Source: Nanobdellota archaeon | GTDB lineage: Archaea > Nanobdellota > Nanobdellia > SCGC-AAA011-G17 > GW2011-AR20 | NCBI GenBank assembly: GCA_018819375.1 | Contig: JAHJQH010000008.1 | Coordinates: forward strand, 1 to 12,172 | DNA length: 12,172 nucleotides | Direction of reading: 5' to 3' | Shown here: positions 1 to 5,941 of the stretch, piece after piece | How the letters are laid out: each line of letters opens with the position of its first letter | Numbering within the stretch: the first letter of the stretch is position 1 | Notes under the pieces: model-generated | Told to the model about the DNA's origin: nothing | Database searches by the model: none | What the model saw: only the letters and a program-made list of their open reading frames with translations | Position numbers and translations under genes: made by a program

Positions 1-104
1 TACTCCCTGAGGCATATAGAAAGTTAAATCCAGGAGAACAAATTGCTAGAGCAATTGAAGAAGAATTTGAAAAATATGGGGTTGAACAACTTAAATTAAG
101 ATGA
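1..104 (+). CDS. C-terminal end of an unidentified protein (5' truncated by window edge)
   Basis: An open frame enters from the left edge (first full codon at position 3) and ends at TGA 102-104, giving 33 residues that end in the charged segment EEEFEKYGVEQLKLR. Codon usage resembles the following gene. Its stop overlaps the next start codon as ATGA (101-104), a typical sign of translational coupling, so it is probably the upstream member of one operon with the DUF5661-like gene. The fragment is too short to assign a family, and I do not recognise it. Confidence 0.6.
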   Translation, partial: LPEAYRKLNPGEQIARAIEEEFEKYGVEQLKLR

Positions 105-370
105 AACACAAAAAACAATTCACTGAACAAGAAGCAAGGCAGGTTGGAGAGAAATTCGGCATCAAATGGGATGATTTTGATGTTTCTCAGTTCACAGCAG
201 GAATGAATGTGGAATTAGAACACGGCTCTCGCGACAAGCAGACCAATGTTACTGACGACGACCCGATAATGACAGGCAAGATTGCCTTGGCACATCTCAA
301 GGAATTCCCAGACTACTATGACCGGCTTGAAAAAATGGAAGAAGAAGCCAAAAAAAGCAGGATAAAATAA
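101..370 (+). CDS. Small DUF5661-like protein, function unknown
   Basis: The product is an 89-residue acidic, soluble protein with no signal peptide or membrane segment. The central and C-terminal part (about residues 18-82) contains WDDFDVSQFTAGMNVELEHG, then TNVTDDDP, then the signature KIALAHLKEFPDYYDRLEKME. From memory this pattern matches the DUF5661 family of small proteins found in bacteria, archaea and phages, whose function is unknown. The near-invariant ELEHG, DDP and AHLKEFPDYY blocks suggest a conserved binding surface, but nothing in the sequence identifies a ligand or activity. The ATG overlaps the stop of the upstream gene (ATGA), which fixes the start and suggests translational coupling. 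The next gene downstream runs convergently, 65 bp away. The coding call is firm; the family name rests on pattern memory only. Confidence 0.8.
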   Translation: MKHKKQFTEQEARQVGEKFGIKWDDFDVSQFTAGMNVELEHGSRDKQTNVTDDDPIMTGKIALAHLKEFPDYYDRLEKMEEEAKKSRIK

Positions 371-418
371 CATAAGAATCCTATTCTTCGGTTCCTTTTC
401 GCAATGTTGCACTAAGAT

Positions 419-453
419 TTAACTCCCTAATAAACTTAACTCCCTGATAAAAC
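419..453. repeat. Tandem ~17-bp duplication at the end of the HEPN gene
   Basis: Two adjacent copies of TTAACTCCCT(A/G)ATAAA lie at 419-435 and 436-452. The second copy contains the stop codon and last codons of the leftward HEPN gene (TAA on the minus strand = 436-438), and the first lies just beyond it. They look like a small replication-slippage duplication across the 3' end of the gene. No terminator hairpin is obvious in this convergent gap. Confidence 0.7.
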
Positions 454-912
454 AAACTCAATCTTCTCAACAATTTCCTTTGCTCTCTTAACAAGACTGT
501 TTAGTATTTCCTTGTCTATATCTGTCCTTGTCCCATACTGAAACTCCTCTCTTAAAGATTTAGCATCTTGCATTTTCATCTGTTCCGTGGTTCGTATAAA
601 CATCACATCTTCTATATCCAATTTTATTTTCTTTGTGTCAATAAGATGCTCAACTGCACTTATGGTGCATTCATGATTTTTGGATTCATATCCGAATTTG
701 TATAAAATCGCTAACAACCCATGATACATAGCATAATAAGCTTGAGAAACTGCCCAATCATTAAAACCACCTTTAATATTAAAATCCACTGCTAAAAGAT
801 TATGTTTTGCTTTTTCGATATGCTCTTTTGATTTTAAGTTATTAATGGGTATTCTCTTCAACCTGTTCTCATTAGATAGGCACCAGTCTAATCGCGATTT
901 ATTTTTTGACAT
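436..912 (-). CDS. HEPN-domain protein, partner of the adjacent HTH-MNT protein (candidate TA pair)
   Basis: The product is a 158-residue, mostly helical protein. After a charged N-terminus the core shows SKEHIEKAKHNLLAVDF (about 28-44), then the HEPN signature AYYAMYHGLLAILYKFG (58-74), KNHECTISAVEHL (78-90), and a closing block LREEFQYG (120-127) before a C-terminal helix. This is the PF05168-like HEPN arrangement. I see no R-x(4-6)-H motif of the kind used by RNase-active HEPN toxins, so ribonuclease activity should not be assumed. The ATG (910-912) overlaps the end of the upstream MNT gene by 14 bp, so the two are co-transcribed and probably translationally coupled. MNT/HEPN pairs commonly act as toxin-antitoxin modules in which the nucleotidyltransferase modifies or neutralises the HEPN protein; that role is inferred here from family and gene order. 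Confidence 0.85.
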   Translation of the reverse strand: MSKNKSRLDWCLSNENRLKRIPINNLKSKEHIEKAKHNLLAVDFNIKGGFNDWAVSQAYYAMYHGLLAILYKFGYESKNHECTISAVEHLIDTKKIKLDIEDVMFIRTTEQMKMQDAKSLREEFQYGTRTDIDKEILNSLVKRAKEIVEKIEFVLSGS

Positions 913-1489
913 TTTTAATTATCTTCACAAATACAGATTCCCCTTTTAAGATTATACCTTCCCTGATTAAGGATAAGATTACTTCTTTTCTATTTTTTAA
1001 TTCCTTAATTAAATCCACTTTTTTTAGTATCAATGGAACGATTGGCTTGGTTCTTATTCTTGATAATTTTAAACAGAATTCATTTACTTCTTTAGATTTG
1101 TTTGTGACAAATAAAACATCAACATCATTAAATTCTTTTTTTGTCAAGATTGAGCCAAATAAGATAATTAATTCTGCCCCCTCAAATTCCCGAAGAGATT
1201 CGCTGTACAGTTTAGCATAACCCTCCAATCTTCTTCTTTCTTCAAGAATTAACAATTCGCATAGTTTTACAGTTTCAGGATTATCAAGATTAAGATTATA
1301 ATTTACTGCATTACCTATACTTTGGGCAGTAACTATCTTATTCCTTTCCAAATCTTTAAGGATTTTAAAAGAACTTCCCACACTAATCTTTAGAAACTTA
1401 GATATCTGATTAATGTTATAACCATATCTCTCAATGTTTCTTATTAAAAACCTAAGCAACTTAGCGGTATTTTTTGGAATCATCTTCAT
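899..1489 (-). CDS. Winged-HTH fused to minimal nucleotidyltransferase (MNT) domain
   Basis: The product is a 196-residue two-domain protein. Residues about 8-68 form a winged helix-turn-helix, with recognition-helix region ISKFLKISVGSSFKILKDL and wing IVTAQSIGNAVNYNL. After a helical linker, residues about 106-130 carry the nucleotidyltransferase signature LFGSILTKKEFNDVDVLFV, with G112-S113 and the metal-binding pair D122/D124. The C-terminal part (REGIILKGESVFVKII) matches the usual MNT ending. An obvious third catalytic carboxylate is not evident. The HTH fusion suggests that the antitoxin-like partner also autoregulates the operon; a 17-bp imperfect palindrome lies between its TATA box and start. 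The start could be M1 (1489) or M3 (1483). It overlaps the HEPN gene by 14 bp. It is probably the antitoxin half of an MNT-HEPN module. Confidence 0.87.
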   Translation of the reverse strand: MKMIPKNTAKLLRFLIRNIERYGYNINQISKFLKISVGSSFKILKDLERNKIVTAQSIGNAVNYNLNLDNPETVKLCELLILEERRRLEGYAKLYSESLREFEGAELIILFGSILTKKEFNDVDVLFVTNKSKEVNEFCLKLSRIRTKPIVPLILKKVDLIKELKNRKEVILSLIREGIILKGESVFVKIIKNVKK

Positions 1490-1504
1490 TTAAAGTGAAT
1501 GTTT

Positions 1505-1521
1505 ATTCAATAAGAATGAAT
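1505..1521. promoter_or_regulatory. Imperfect palindrome, possible operator of the MNT-HEPN operon
   Basis: ATTCA (1505-1509) and TGAAT (1517-1521) are perfect inverted arms, and one further T/A pair (1511/1515) lies inside. The site falls where transcription should start, about 25 bp downstream of the TATA box and 16 bp before the ATG. An additional TGAAT-containing copy sits at 1496-1500. This is a reasonable target for the encoded winged HTH, but binding is inferred. Confidence 0.4.
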
Positions 1522-1527
1522 GATCCC

Positions 1528-1535
1528 TATATAAA
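1528..1535 (-). promoter_or_regulatory. TATA box for the HTH-MNT/HEPN operon
   Basis: On the minus strand this reads TTTATATA, a consensus archaeal TATA box, in the 68-bp gap after the upstream NTase gene. Transcription would begin near 1503-1507, giving a leader of about 15 nt. The pair therefore has its own promoter and does not depend on read-through from the NTase gene. Confidence 0.65.
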
Positions 1536-1557
1536 TATTTCTATTTTTTCTGCATTT

Positions 1558-2352
1558 CTAAAACCAATTTCCTTTAAACCCGTTTATGCCTCTTAGTATT
1601 TTCAAATCAAATTTGATTAATTCCGCTGGATAATCAATGGAATCATCTAAGCAACATTCAGGAAGTGGAATGTGGCCTTGAAATTCTTGATAAATGAAAT
1701 CAGGAAGATTATCTTTCATCCTCCCCCTTACTAAATCTCTAAATTTTTCAAAAGTATCACCATCAAAGTTTACCTCAACTCTCCCATAATCGATATGGGC
1801 ATCTGATTCATATTCCCTCATTCTAACAATCCACTCTCTGTTTGGGATGTATAAACCAGGATCAAGAGGATGTTTTTTATCCACTCCAAAAGAAAGAGGT
1901 ATTCCATGCCCGTTCTCCAACCATTCACACTTTATGTATTCCACTTTACCCCCACCTAATCTAAAGGTTATTCTTTCAGATTTTGGTGTCCACCAGTCAA
2001 TCCCAAACTCGAATTTTTTAGATAACTCAAAACTTTTATCAAGAACTAAAACATCAACATCCTTAGAGTTATATAAATCTTCTTTATTTACTTCCGGGTT
2101 CCACAATTTCTCTGATAGACCCCCTATAAGGACACCAGAAGAATTGCGATCCACAAGCACTTTATGGGCGCTCTGTAAACCCTCCCACCCTCTTAACGCA
2201 CCCGGGAATACACGGTGTTTTAATCTTTTATTTAACAAAAGCAAGTACTCTAATCTCGCAAGGCAACGCATGTTTACCTTTTGCTTTTGCTCAATTCGGA
2301 GGGTTTGTTCCTGTCTGCATTCCTGGCGGTAACCTATTTTTATCATTGTCAT
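1558..2352 (-). CDS. Stand-alone nucleotidyltransferase-fold protein, uncharacterised
   Basis: The product has 264 residues. The N-terminus (about 7-45) is rich in Gln, Arg, Glu and Leu (YRQECRQEQTLRIEQKQK) and faintly recalls the Gln-rich leader of sigma-54-like sequences. The core shows a pol-beta-type nucleotidyltransferase signature: VLIGGLSEKLW (74-84) with G77-G78, then KDVDVLVLD (97-105) with D98 and D100 as likely metal ligands. A Trp-rich strand (GIDWWTPK, 117-124) follows, then a region resembling the substrate half of such folds (RLGGGKVEYI, 131-140). The rest is unassigned. The ATG at 2350-2352 sits about 27 bp from a TATA box, supporting this start on a leaderless mRNA; M3 is an alternative. 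It lies directly upstream of the MNT-HEPN pair on the same strand, so a defence or toxin-antitoxin role is possible but not shown. Confidence 0.78.
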   Translation of the reverse strand: MTMIKIGYRQECRQEQTLRIEQKQKVNMRCLARLEYLLLLNKRLKHRVFPGALRGWEGLQSAHKVLVDRNSSGVLIGGLSEKLWNPEVNKEDLYNSKDVDVLVLDKSFELSKKFEFGIDWWTPKSERITFRLGGGKVEYIKCEWLENGHGIPLSFGVDKKHPLDPGLYIPNREWIVRMREYESDAHIDYGRVEVNFDGDTFEKFRDLVRGRMKDNLPDFIYQEFQGHIPLPECCLDDSIDYPAELIKFDLKILRGINGFKGNWF

Positions 2353-2378
2353 CTTTTTAATAGAAGTTTAAATGATAG

Positions 2379-2385
2379 TTATAAA
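2379..2385 (-). promoter_or_regulatory. TATA box for the NTase-fold gene
   Basis: The minus strand reads TTTATAA, with 26 bp between the box and the ATG at 2352. That spacing predicts transcription starting at or next to the start codon, that is, a leaderless mRNA. Confidence 0.6.
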
Positions 2386-2453
2386 CTCTTCTAAAAACCC
2401 CCCTGCCTGCTTCCTTGCTTTTATCCTGTTGTATCCTCACAAAAAACAACAAA

Positions 2454-2461
2454 CTTAAATA
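2454..2461 (+). promoter_or_regulatory. TATA box for asnS (leaderless)
   Basis: CTTAAATA is preceded by an A-rich BRE-like stretch. The box centre lies about 27 bp before the asnS ATG, so the transcript probably starts at the initiation codon. No Shine-Dalgarno sequence is present. It is divergent from the NTase promoter about 70 bp away; the two share one 132-bp intergenic region. Confidence 0.6.
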
Positions 2462-2484
2462 CCTAAATTCACAACCTTTAAAGC

Positions 2485-3795
2485 ATGAAATCCACATCAA
2501 CAAAATTCACATCAATCAGGGAAGCAATAAAAAAAGGAAAAGGGGAGGTTGCAATACGGGGATGGGTTTACAGGGAAAGGGGTTCAAACCAGAAAAGGTT
2601 TCTTGTTCTCAGGGACTCATCAGAAATTATTCAGTGCATTATTGACAGGGATTCTGTTCCAGCAAAACTTTGGAAAGATGCAGAAAAACTTCTTGTTGAA
2701 AGTTCGGTTGAGATTTTTGGGGCAATAAGAGAAGATAAGAGGGCACCTACTGGTTATGAGGTGCAGGTCAAGAACCTGAAAGTAGTTCATTTTGCAGAAA
2801 AATACCCGCTCACAAAAGATGCAAGCACTGAGGTTCTGCTTGACAACAGGCACTTGGCATTAAGAAGCAGAAGACTCACGGCAGTAATGAAAATCAGGAG
2901 CACTGTAACCGGAGCAATCCACGAGTTCTTCAGGAAAAGAGGATATTATGAATTTGATGCACCCATACTCCAGCCAACACAATGCGAAGGTGGCTCAACA
3001 CTTTTCTCAGTAAATTACTACAACCAAAAAACATTCCTCTCACAAACTTGGCAGCTATATGCAGAAGCAGGAATTTTTGCATTAGAAAAGATATACAATA
3101 TGGGCCCAACATTCAGGGCAGAAAAATCAAAAACCTCAAGACACCTGTCAGAATTCTGGATGGCAGAAATGGAAGCAGCTTGGATGGAACTGCCAGAATT
3201 GGCGCAGGTTGCAAAAGACGAAGTTAAATTCATAATCCAGCAGGTTTTGAACCAAAACAAGGAAGAACTAATCATCCTCGGCAGGGACATAAAAAAACTC
3301 CAGTCTTCCATACAAAAACCCTTCCCAACAATCACTTATACACAGGCACTTAAGATATTAAAAGAAAAAGAAAACTTAAATGTCTCTTGGGGCAAAGATC
3401 TTAGGACAATAGAAGAAGACAAGCTTATGAAACATTTTGACACCCCTGTTGTTGTCACGAATTATCCAAAGGAGATAATGGCTTTTTACAAGCCAAGCGA
3501 TCCAAGAGACCCAAAAACAGCACTATGTATGGATATGCTTGCACCAGAAGGATATGGTGAAATAATAGGCGGAAGTCAGAGGGACATTGACATAAAAGAA
3601 ATAGAAAAAGCACTAAAAAAAGACAAGGAGGATCCAAGGAATTACAAATTTTATCTTGACCTGAGGAAATATGGCTCTGTGCTCCATAGCGGGTATGGGT
3701 TAGGGGTGGAAAGAGTAGTATCCTGGATATGCGGATTAGATAACATAAAAGACGCAATTCCTTTCCCAAGAACAATGCTCAGGACAACACCTTAA
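2485..3795 (+). CDS. asnS: Asparaginyl-tRNA synthetase (archaeal type)
   Basis: This cytosolic class IIb synthetase charges tRNA-Asn with asparagine using ATP. It has 436 residues, a normal length. Residues about 1-105 form the OB-fold anticodon-binding domain (IRGWVYRERGSNQKRFLVLRD), and the rest is the class II catalytic core: a motif 1 region (YYEFDAPILQPTQCEGG), SQTWQLYAE (186-194), motif 2 (FRAEKSKTSRHLSEFWMAEME, starting at 210), and motif 3 (GLGVERVVSWICGL, from 405) followed by IPFPRT. The block LAPEGYGEIIGGSQR (352-366) favours AsnRS over archaeal AspRS, which usually carries a GAQR version. The organism can therefore probably form Asn-tRNA directly rather than only by amidation. The start is fixed by TATA spacing (leaderless). 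The gene stands alone, with a long A/C-rich spacer downstream. No anomaly is seen. Confidence 0.95.
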   Translation: MKSTSTKFTSIREAIKKGKGEVAIRGWVYRERGSNQKRFLVLRDSSEIIQCIIDRDSVPAKLWKDAEKLLVESSVEIFGAIREDKRAPTGYEVQVKNLKVVHFAEKYPLTKDASTEVLLDNRHLALRSRRLTAVMKIRSTVTGAIHEFFRKRGYYEFDAPILQPTQCEGGSTLFSVNYYNQKTFLSQTWQLYAEAGIFALEKIYNMGPTFRAEKSKTSRHLSEFWMAEMEAAWMELPELAQVAKDEVKFIIQQVLNQNKEELIILGRDIKKLQSSIQKPFPTITYTQALKILKEKENLNVSWGKDLRTIEEDKLMKHFDTPVVVTNYPKEIMAFYKPSDPRDPKTALCMDMLAPEGYGEIIGGSQRDIDIKEIEKALKKDKEDPRNYKFYLDLRKYGSVLHSGYGLGVERVVSWICGLDNIKDAIPFPRTMLRTTP

Positions 3796-4118
3796 TCAGT
3801 CTATTATCAGATAGTTATTATCATAAATAATCAGGGAAAAACTAACAACCACAACAAACAAACACAAACCACGCCAAACAAGACGCAAACAATCCACATC
3901 ACAGGACGCAACCATACACCTCAAAAAAGATTTTAACATTATCAACAATCACAAAACACAAACAAAAAACAACCACCAAAAGCAAATCACCCTAACATGT
4001 CAAACATCAACAAAAACACCGCAACTCACAATCTCACCTTCAAAACAACAATCACGCAAATACCAATAACTCCAAGAAGTTGTAACCAAAGAACACTAAG
4101 AAGATTAAAACCATAAAA
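3796..4118. other. 323-bp intergenic spacer, strongly A/C-skewed on the + strand
   Basis: From about 3841 to 4080 the plus strand is roughly 83% A or C by hand count, with very few G. Because stop codons need T, several frames stay open by composition alone. One + frame runs open from 3827 to 4070 with no ATG, and another from an ATG at 3997 to 4116 (39 codons). Their Thr/Asn/Gln/Lys-rich translations show no recognisable domain and are not called as genes. No TATA box, strong hairpin or T-tract terminator stands out. A plus-strand RNA here would be unusually unstructured. Function unknown. Confidence 0.6.
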
Positions 4119-5216
4119 ATGAGACTGAAAAAAGAGATGATGATATTAGTATTTTTCTTGCTCTTAATATTTTTTTCTTCAAACTCAACATCCCTGCTGC
4201 CACTCTCTTCTCTTGAATGCCTTAGCTGGTGTTCAGTATATGATTTAGGACAAACTCACTGCAATGAAATTTGCAGTTATGATAACTTATATGCTTATTG
4301 GGTGATACCTTCTTGTTCTAGTGGGGCGTGCATACCTTACAATGGAATATGCGGCCAAGGAAAAGATGCATGTGGTCAACAATGCTATAAAGGATGCTCT
4401 TCTGGTCAAGTTTGTATTCACACAACCGGACAATGCATAACCCCTTATTCTTCTGGCCCGTGCACAACAGGAAGTGGCGGTGCGTGTTATAGTTTTGATT
4501 ATTCATTCCCACTCTCTGCAGGAGTCTCAATCCCTTACCAAACTTATCCAAACGCACAACTAGGAGAAACAACATCATCAACTTCCTTGGAAGGTGAACC
4601 AGAACGTTGCATCTGTGTCAAATGCAATTATGGGTATGGCTGGGATTCTGAACAAGGAAAATGCATCTTGACCTGTTTAGGTGCAGGAGGTGTTCCAACT
4701 GGAACATACAAAGATGGGTGTTTTTCTTCAGGAATGGCAGACCCTTCTTATTATAATTATAAAGAAGGAAACAGATGGTGCAGTATAACACATTCTGATG
4801 CCGGAGTTTGTATTGGTTGTGCAGCAGGATTTAATGCTGTGGAAGAAGCAGATGAAACTTATGTCTGCAAGCCAGGATGTTCCTTGGATGGAGAATCTTG
4901 CAACAAGGACGCTGATTGTTGTTATTCTTTCAATGACAATTCAAATCCAGCAACTTATGCCCGCGTTCCTGGTTATGCCTGCTACTTTAACAAATGCAAT
5001 TGCAAGCCAGCATACAACCTAAGAGGGGATTACCAGACTGCTAATTGTTACAAAACTTATGAGGTGTGCAATCCTTCCCCACCTTCTCTTTATGCCTGCT
5101 TCCAAGGAACCAGCAATCCTTACAATTGTTTAAGATATTTCCCAGACCCGAGGGCCTGTTGCTATAATTGTATGACCTCTGATTACAATTGCGGATATCC
5201 TGTTGAAGTTTATTAA
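4119..5216 (+). CDS. Secreted, extremely cysteine-rich protein with knottin-like segment
   Basis: The product has 365 residues. The N-terminus has Lys/Arg (2-5) and then a hydrophobic stretch (about 7-20), a Sec-type signal peptide or anchor. The mature part holds 39 Cys by my count, often in pairs (CC at 267-268 and 347-348) and in short spacings such as CICVKC (164-169). Residues 254-295 follow C-x6-C-x5-CC-x19-C-x4-C-x-C, the spacing typical of inhibitor-cystine-knot and related disulfide-rich modules. No second membrane segment or catalytic motif is visible. It is probably exported and disulfide-stabilised, acting at the cell surface, perhaps in adhesion; the exact family is unknown. It begins after the A/C-rich spacer, with no clear TATA at leaderless distance and no Shine-Dalgarno. 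A PAP2 phosphatase follows 11 bp downstream, suggesting co-transcription. Confidence 0.85.
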   Translation: MRLKKEMMILVFFLLLIFFSSNSTSLLPLSSLECLSWCSVYDLGQTHCNEICSYDNLYAYWVIPSCSSGACIPYNGICGQGKDACGQQCYKGCSSGQVCIHTTGQCITPYSSGPCTTGSGGACYSFDYSFPLSAGVSIPYQTYPNAQLGETTSSTSLEGEPERCICVKCNYGYGWDSEQGKCILTCLGAGGVPTGTYKDGCFSSGMADPSYYNYKEGNRWCSITHSDAGVCIGCAAGFNAVEEADETYVCKPGCSLDGESCNKDADCCYSFNDNSNPATYARVPGYACYFNKCNCKPAYNLRGDYQTANCYKTYEVCNPSPPSLYACFQGTSNPYNCLRYFPDPRACCYNCMTSDYNCGYPVEVY

Positions 5217-5227
5217 TCATTGATACC

Positions 5228-5761
5228 ATGAAGCACACCAACACAAAGAAAAAAAGCATAATCCTTTTAATTCTTTTAATCCTGTTTCCACTCAGTTTCA
5301 TCTTTAACCAATCCATCCTAAATTTTTTTGAGAGCATAAGAATGGATTTCCTGAATTTTGTTATGCTCACCACAGGAAATTTTACAGAATGGTTCATAAT
5401 TCTTATCGTCCTGATAATACTTTTGTTCATAACAGAAAAAAAGCACCTGCCAAAATACTTGCTCTCATTTGCCATAGCAATCACTATTACAACAGTTCTG
5501 AAATACTTATTTATGGTCCCAAGACCAGAAAACCAGGTAATCTCACAATCCGGATTTTCCTTTCCAAGCGGGCATACTGCAACAGCTTTTGTATCACTCC
5601 CTTACCTTAACAAGATATACCCAAAATTAAAACCTCTTTGGCTCATCCTAGTCCTGATAATCGCACTCTCAAGGCTCTATATTGGCGCCCATTACCCCAG
5701 TGACATCATCGCAGGAACAATAATAGGTCTTTCATCTGCTTGGATGGTGATAAAGAACTAA
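5228..5761 (+). CDS. PAP2-superfamily membrane phosphatase
   Basis: The product is a 177-residue polytopic membrane protein with about five or six hydrophobic segments (roughly 10-30, 55-69, 76-92, 118-126, 136-150, 158-175). All three catalytic motifs of the lipid phosphatase/PAP2 superfamily are intact: K92-x6-R99-P100, P113-S114-G115-H116, and S148-R149-x5-H155-x3-D159. The two histidines are the nucleophile and acid/base. Relatives dephosphorylate phosphatidate, polyprenyl diphosphates or similar lipid phosphates at the membrane. In an archaeon a role in recycling the polyprenyl phosphate carrier for glycosylation, or in lipid metabolism, is plausible but not determined by sequence. It lies 11 bp after the Cys-rich gene and upstream of the S-layer gene, consistent with an envelope cluster. 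Confidence 0.92.
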   Translation: MKHTNTKKKSIILLILLILFPLSFIFNQSILNFFESIRMDFLNFVMLTTGNFTEWFIILIVLIILLFITEKKHLPKYLLSFAIAITITTVLKYLFMVPRPENQVISQSGFSFPSGHTATAFVSLPYLNKIYPKLKPLWLILVLIIALSRLYIGAHYPSDIIAGTIIGLSSAWMVIKN

Positions 5762-5800
5762 ACCCCCCATTCTAAATCCCTAAAATCAAAAAAATCTAAT

Positions 5801-5815
5801 GGAAAGCTTTATATA
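5801..5815 (+). promoter_or_regulatory. Strong BRE/TATA promoter of the S-layer-like gene
   Basis: A purine-rich BRE (GGAAAG, 5801-5806) is followed by the consensus TATA box TTTATATA (5808-5815). Transcription would start near 5838-5842, giving a leader of about 100 nt, in contrast to the leaderless genes elsewhere in this window. Confidence 0.7.
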
Positions 5816-5860
5816 TTTTTCTAACTACAAAATGATAACAATCACCAATAACAATCACGA

Positions 5861-5912
5861 AAGAGGTTATAAATTAAGTGATGTTATAAAAAGAGGTTAC
5901 AGATTAGATAAT
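5861..5912 (+). repeat. Two imperfect 22-bp direct repeats in the S-layer gene leader
   Basis: Copies at 5861-5882 and 5891-5912 share 17 of 22 positions, begin with AAGAGGTTA, and have a 30-bp period. TATA-like words occur in the first copy (GGTTATAAAT) and between the copies (GTTATAAAAA, 5884-5893), so this may be an additional promoter, a regulator site, or a leader RNA element. Confidence 0.6.
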
Positions 5913-5928
5913 ACTAACAAGAACACAA

Positions 5929-5933
5929 GGGGG
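5929..5933 (+). promoter_or_regulatory. G-rich ribosome binding site of the S-layer-like gene
   Basis: AAGGGGG ends 8 nt before the ATG at 5942 and can pair with a CCUCC-type anti-Shine-Dalgarno sequence. It supports the chosen start, and most genes here lack such a site, which fits a leadered, well-translated mRNA. Confidence 0.55.
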
Positions 5934-5941
5934 AAACAACC

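Noticed and set aside
1847..2332. 161-codon open frame antisense to the NTase-fold gene
   Set aside because: It is a mirror of the minus-strand gene, which has the domain signature and a promoter; the antisense product has no motif.
3796..3936. asnS frame stays open for 46 codons after its TAA, suggesting stop read-through
   Set aside because: The region is T-poor, so stops are rare in all + frames; the AsnRS ends normally after IPFPRT and needs no extension.
3997..4116. 39-codon ATG frame in the A/C-rich spacer, directly before the Cys-rich gene
   Set aside because: Composition explains its openness; it has no ribosome binding site, no TATA at leaderless distance, and no recognisable features.
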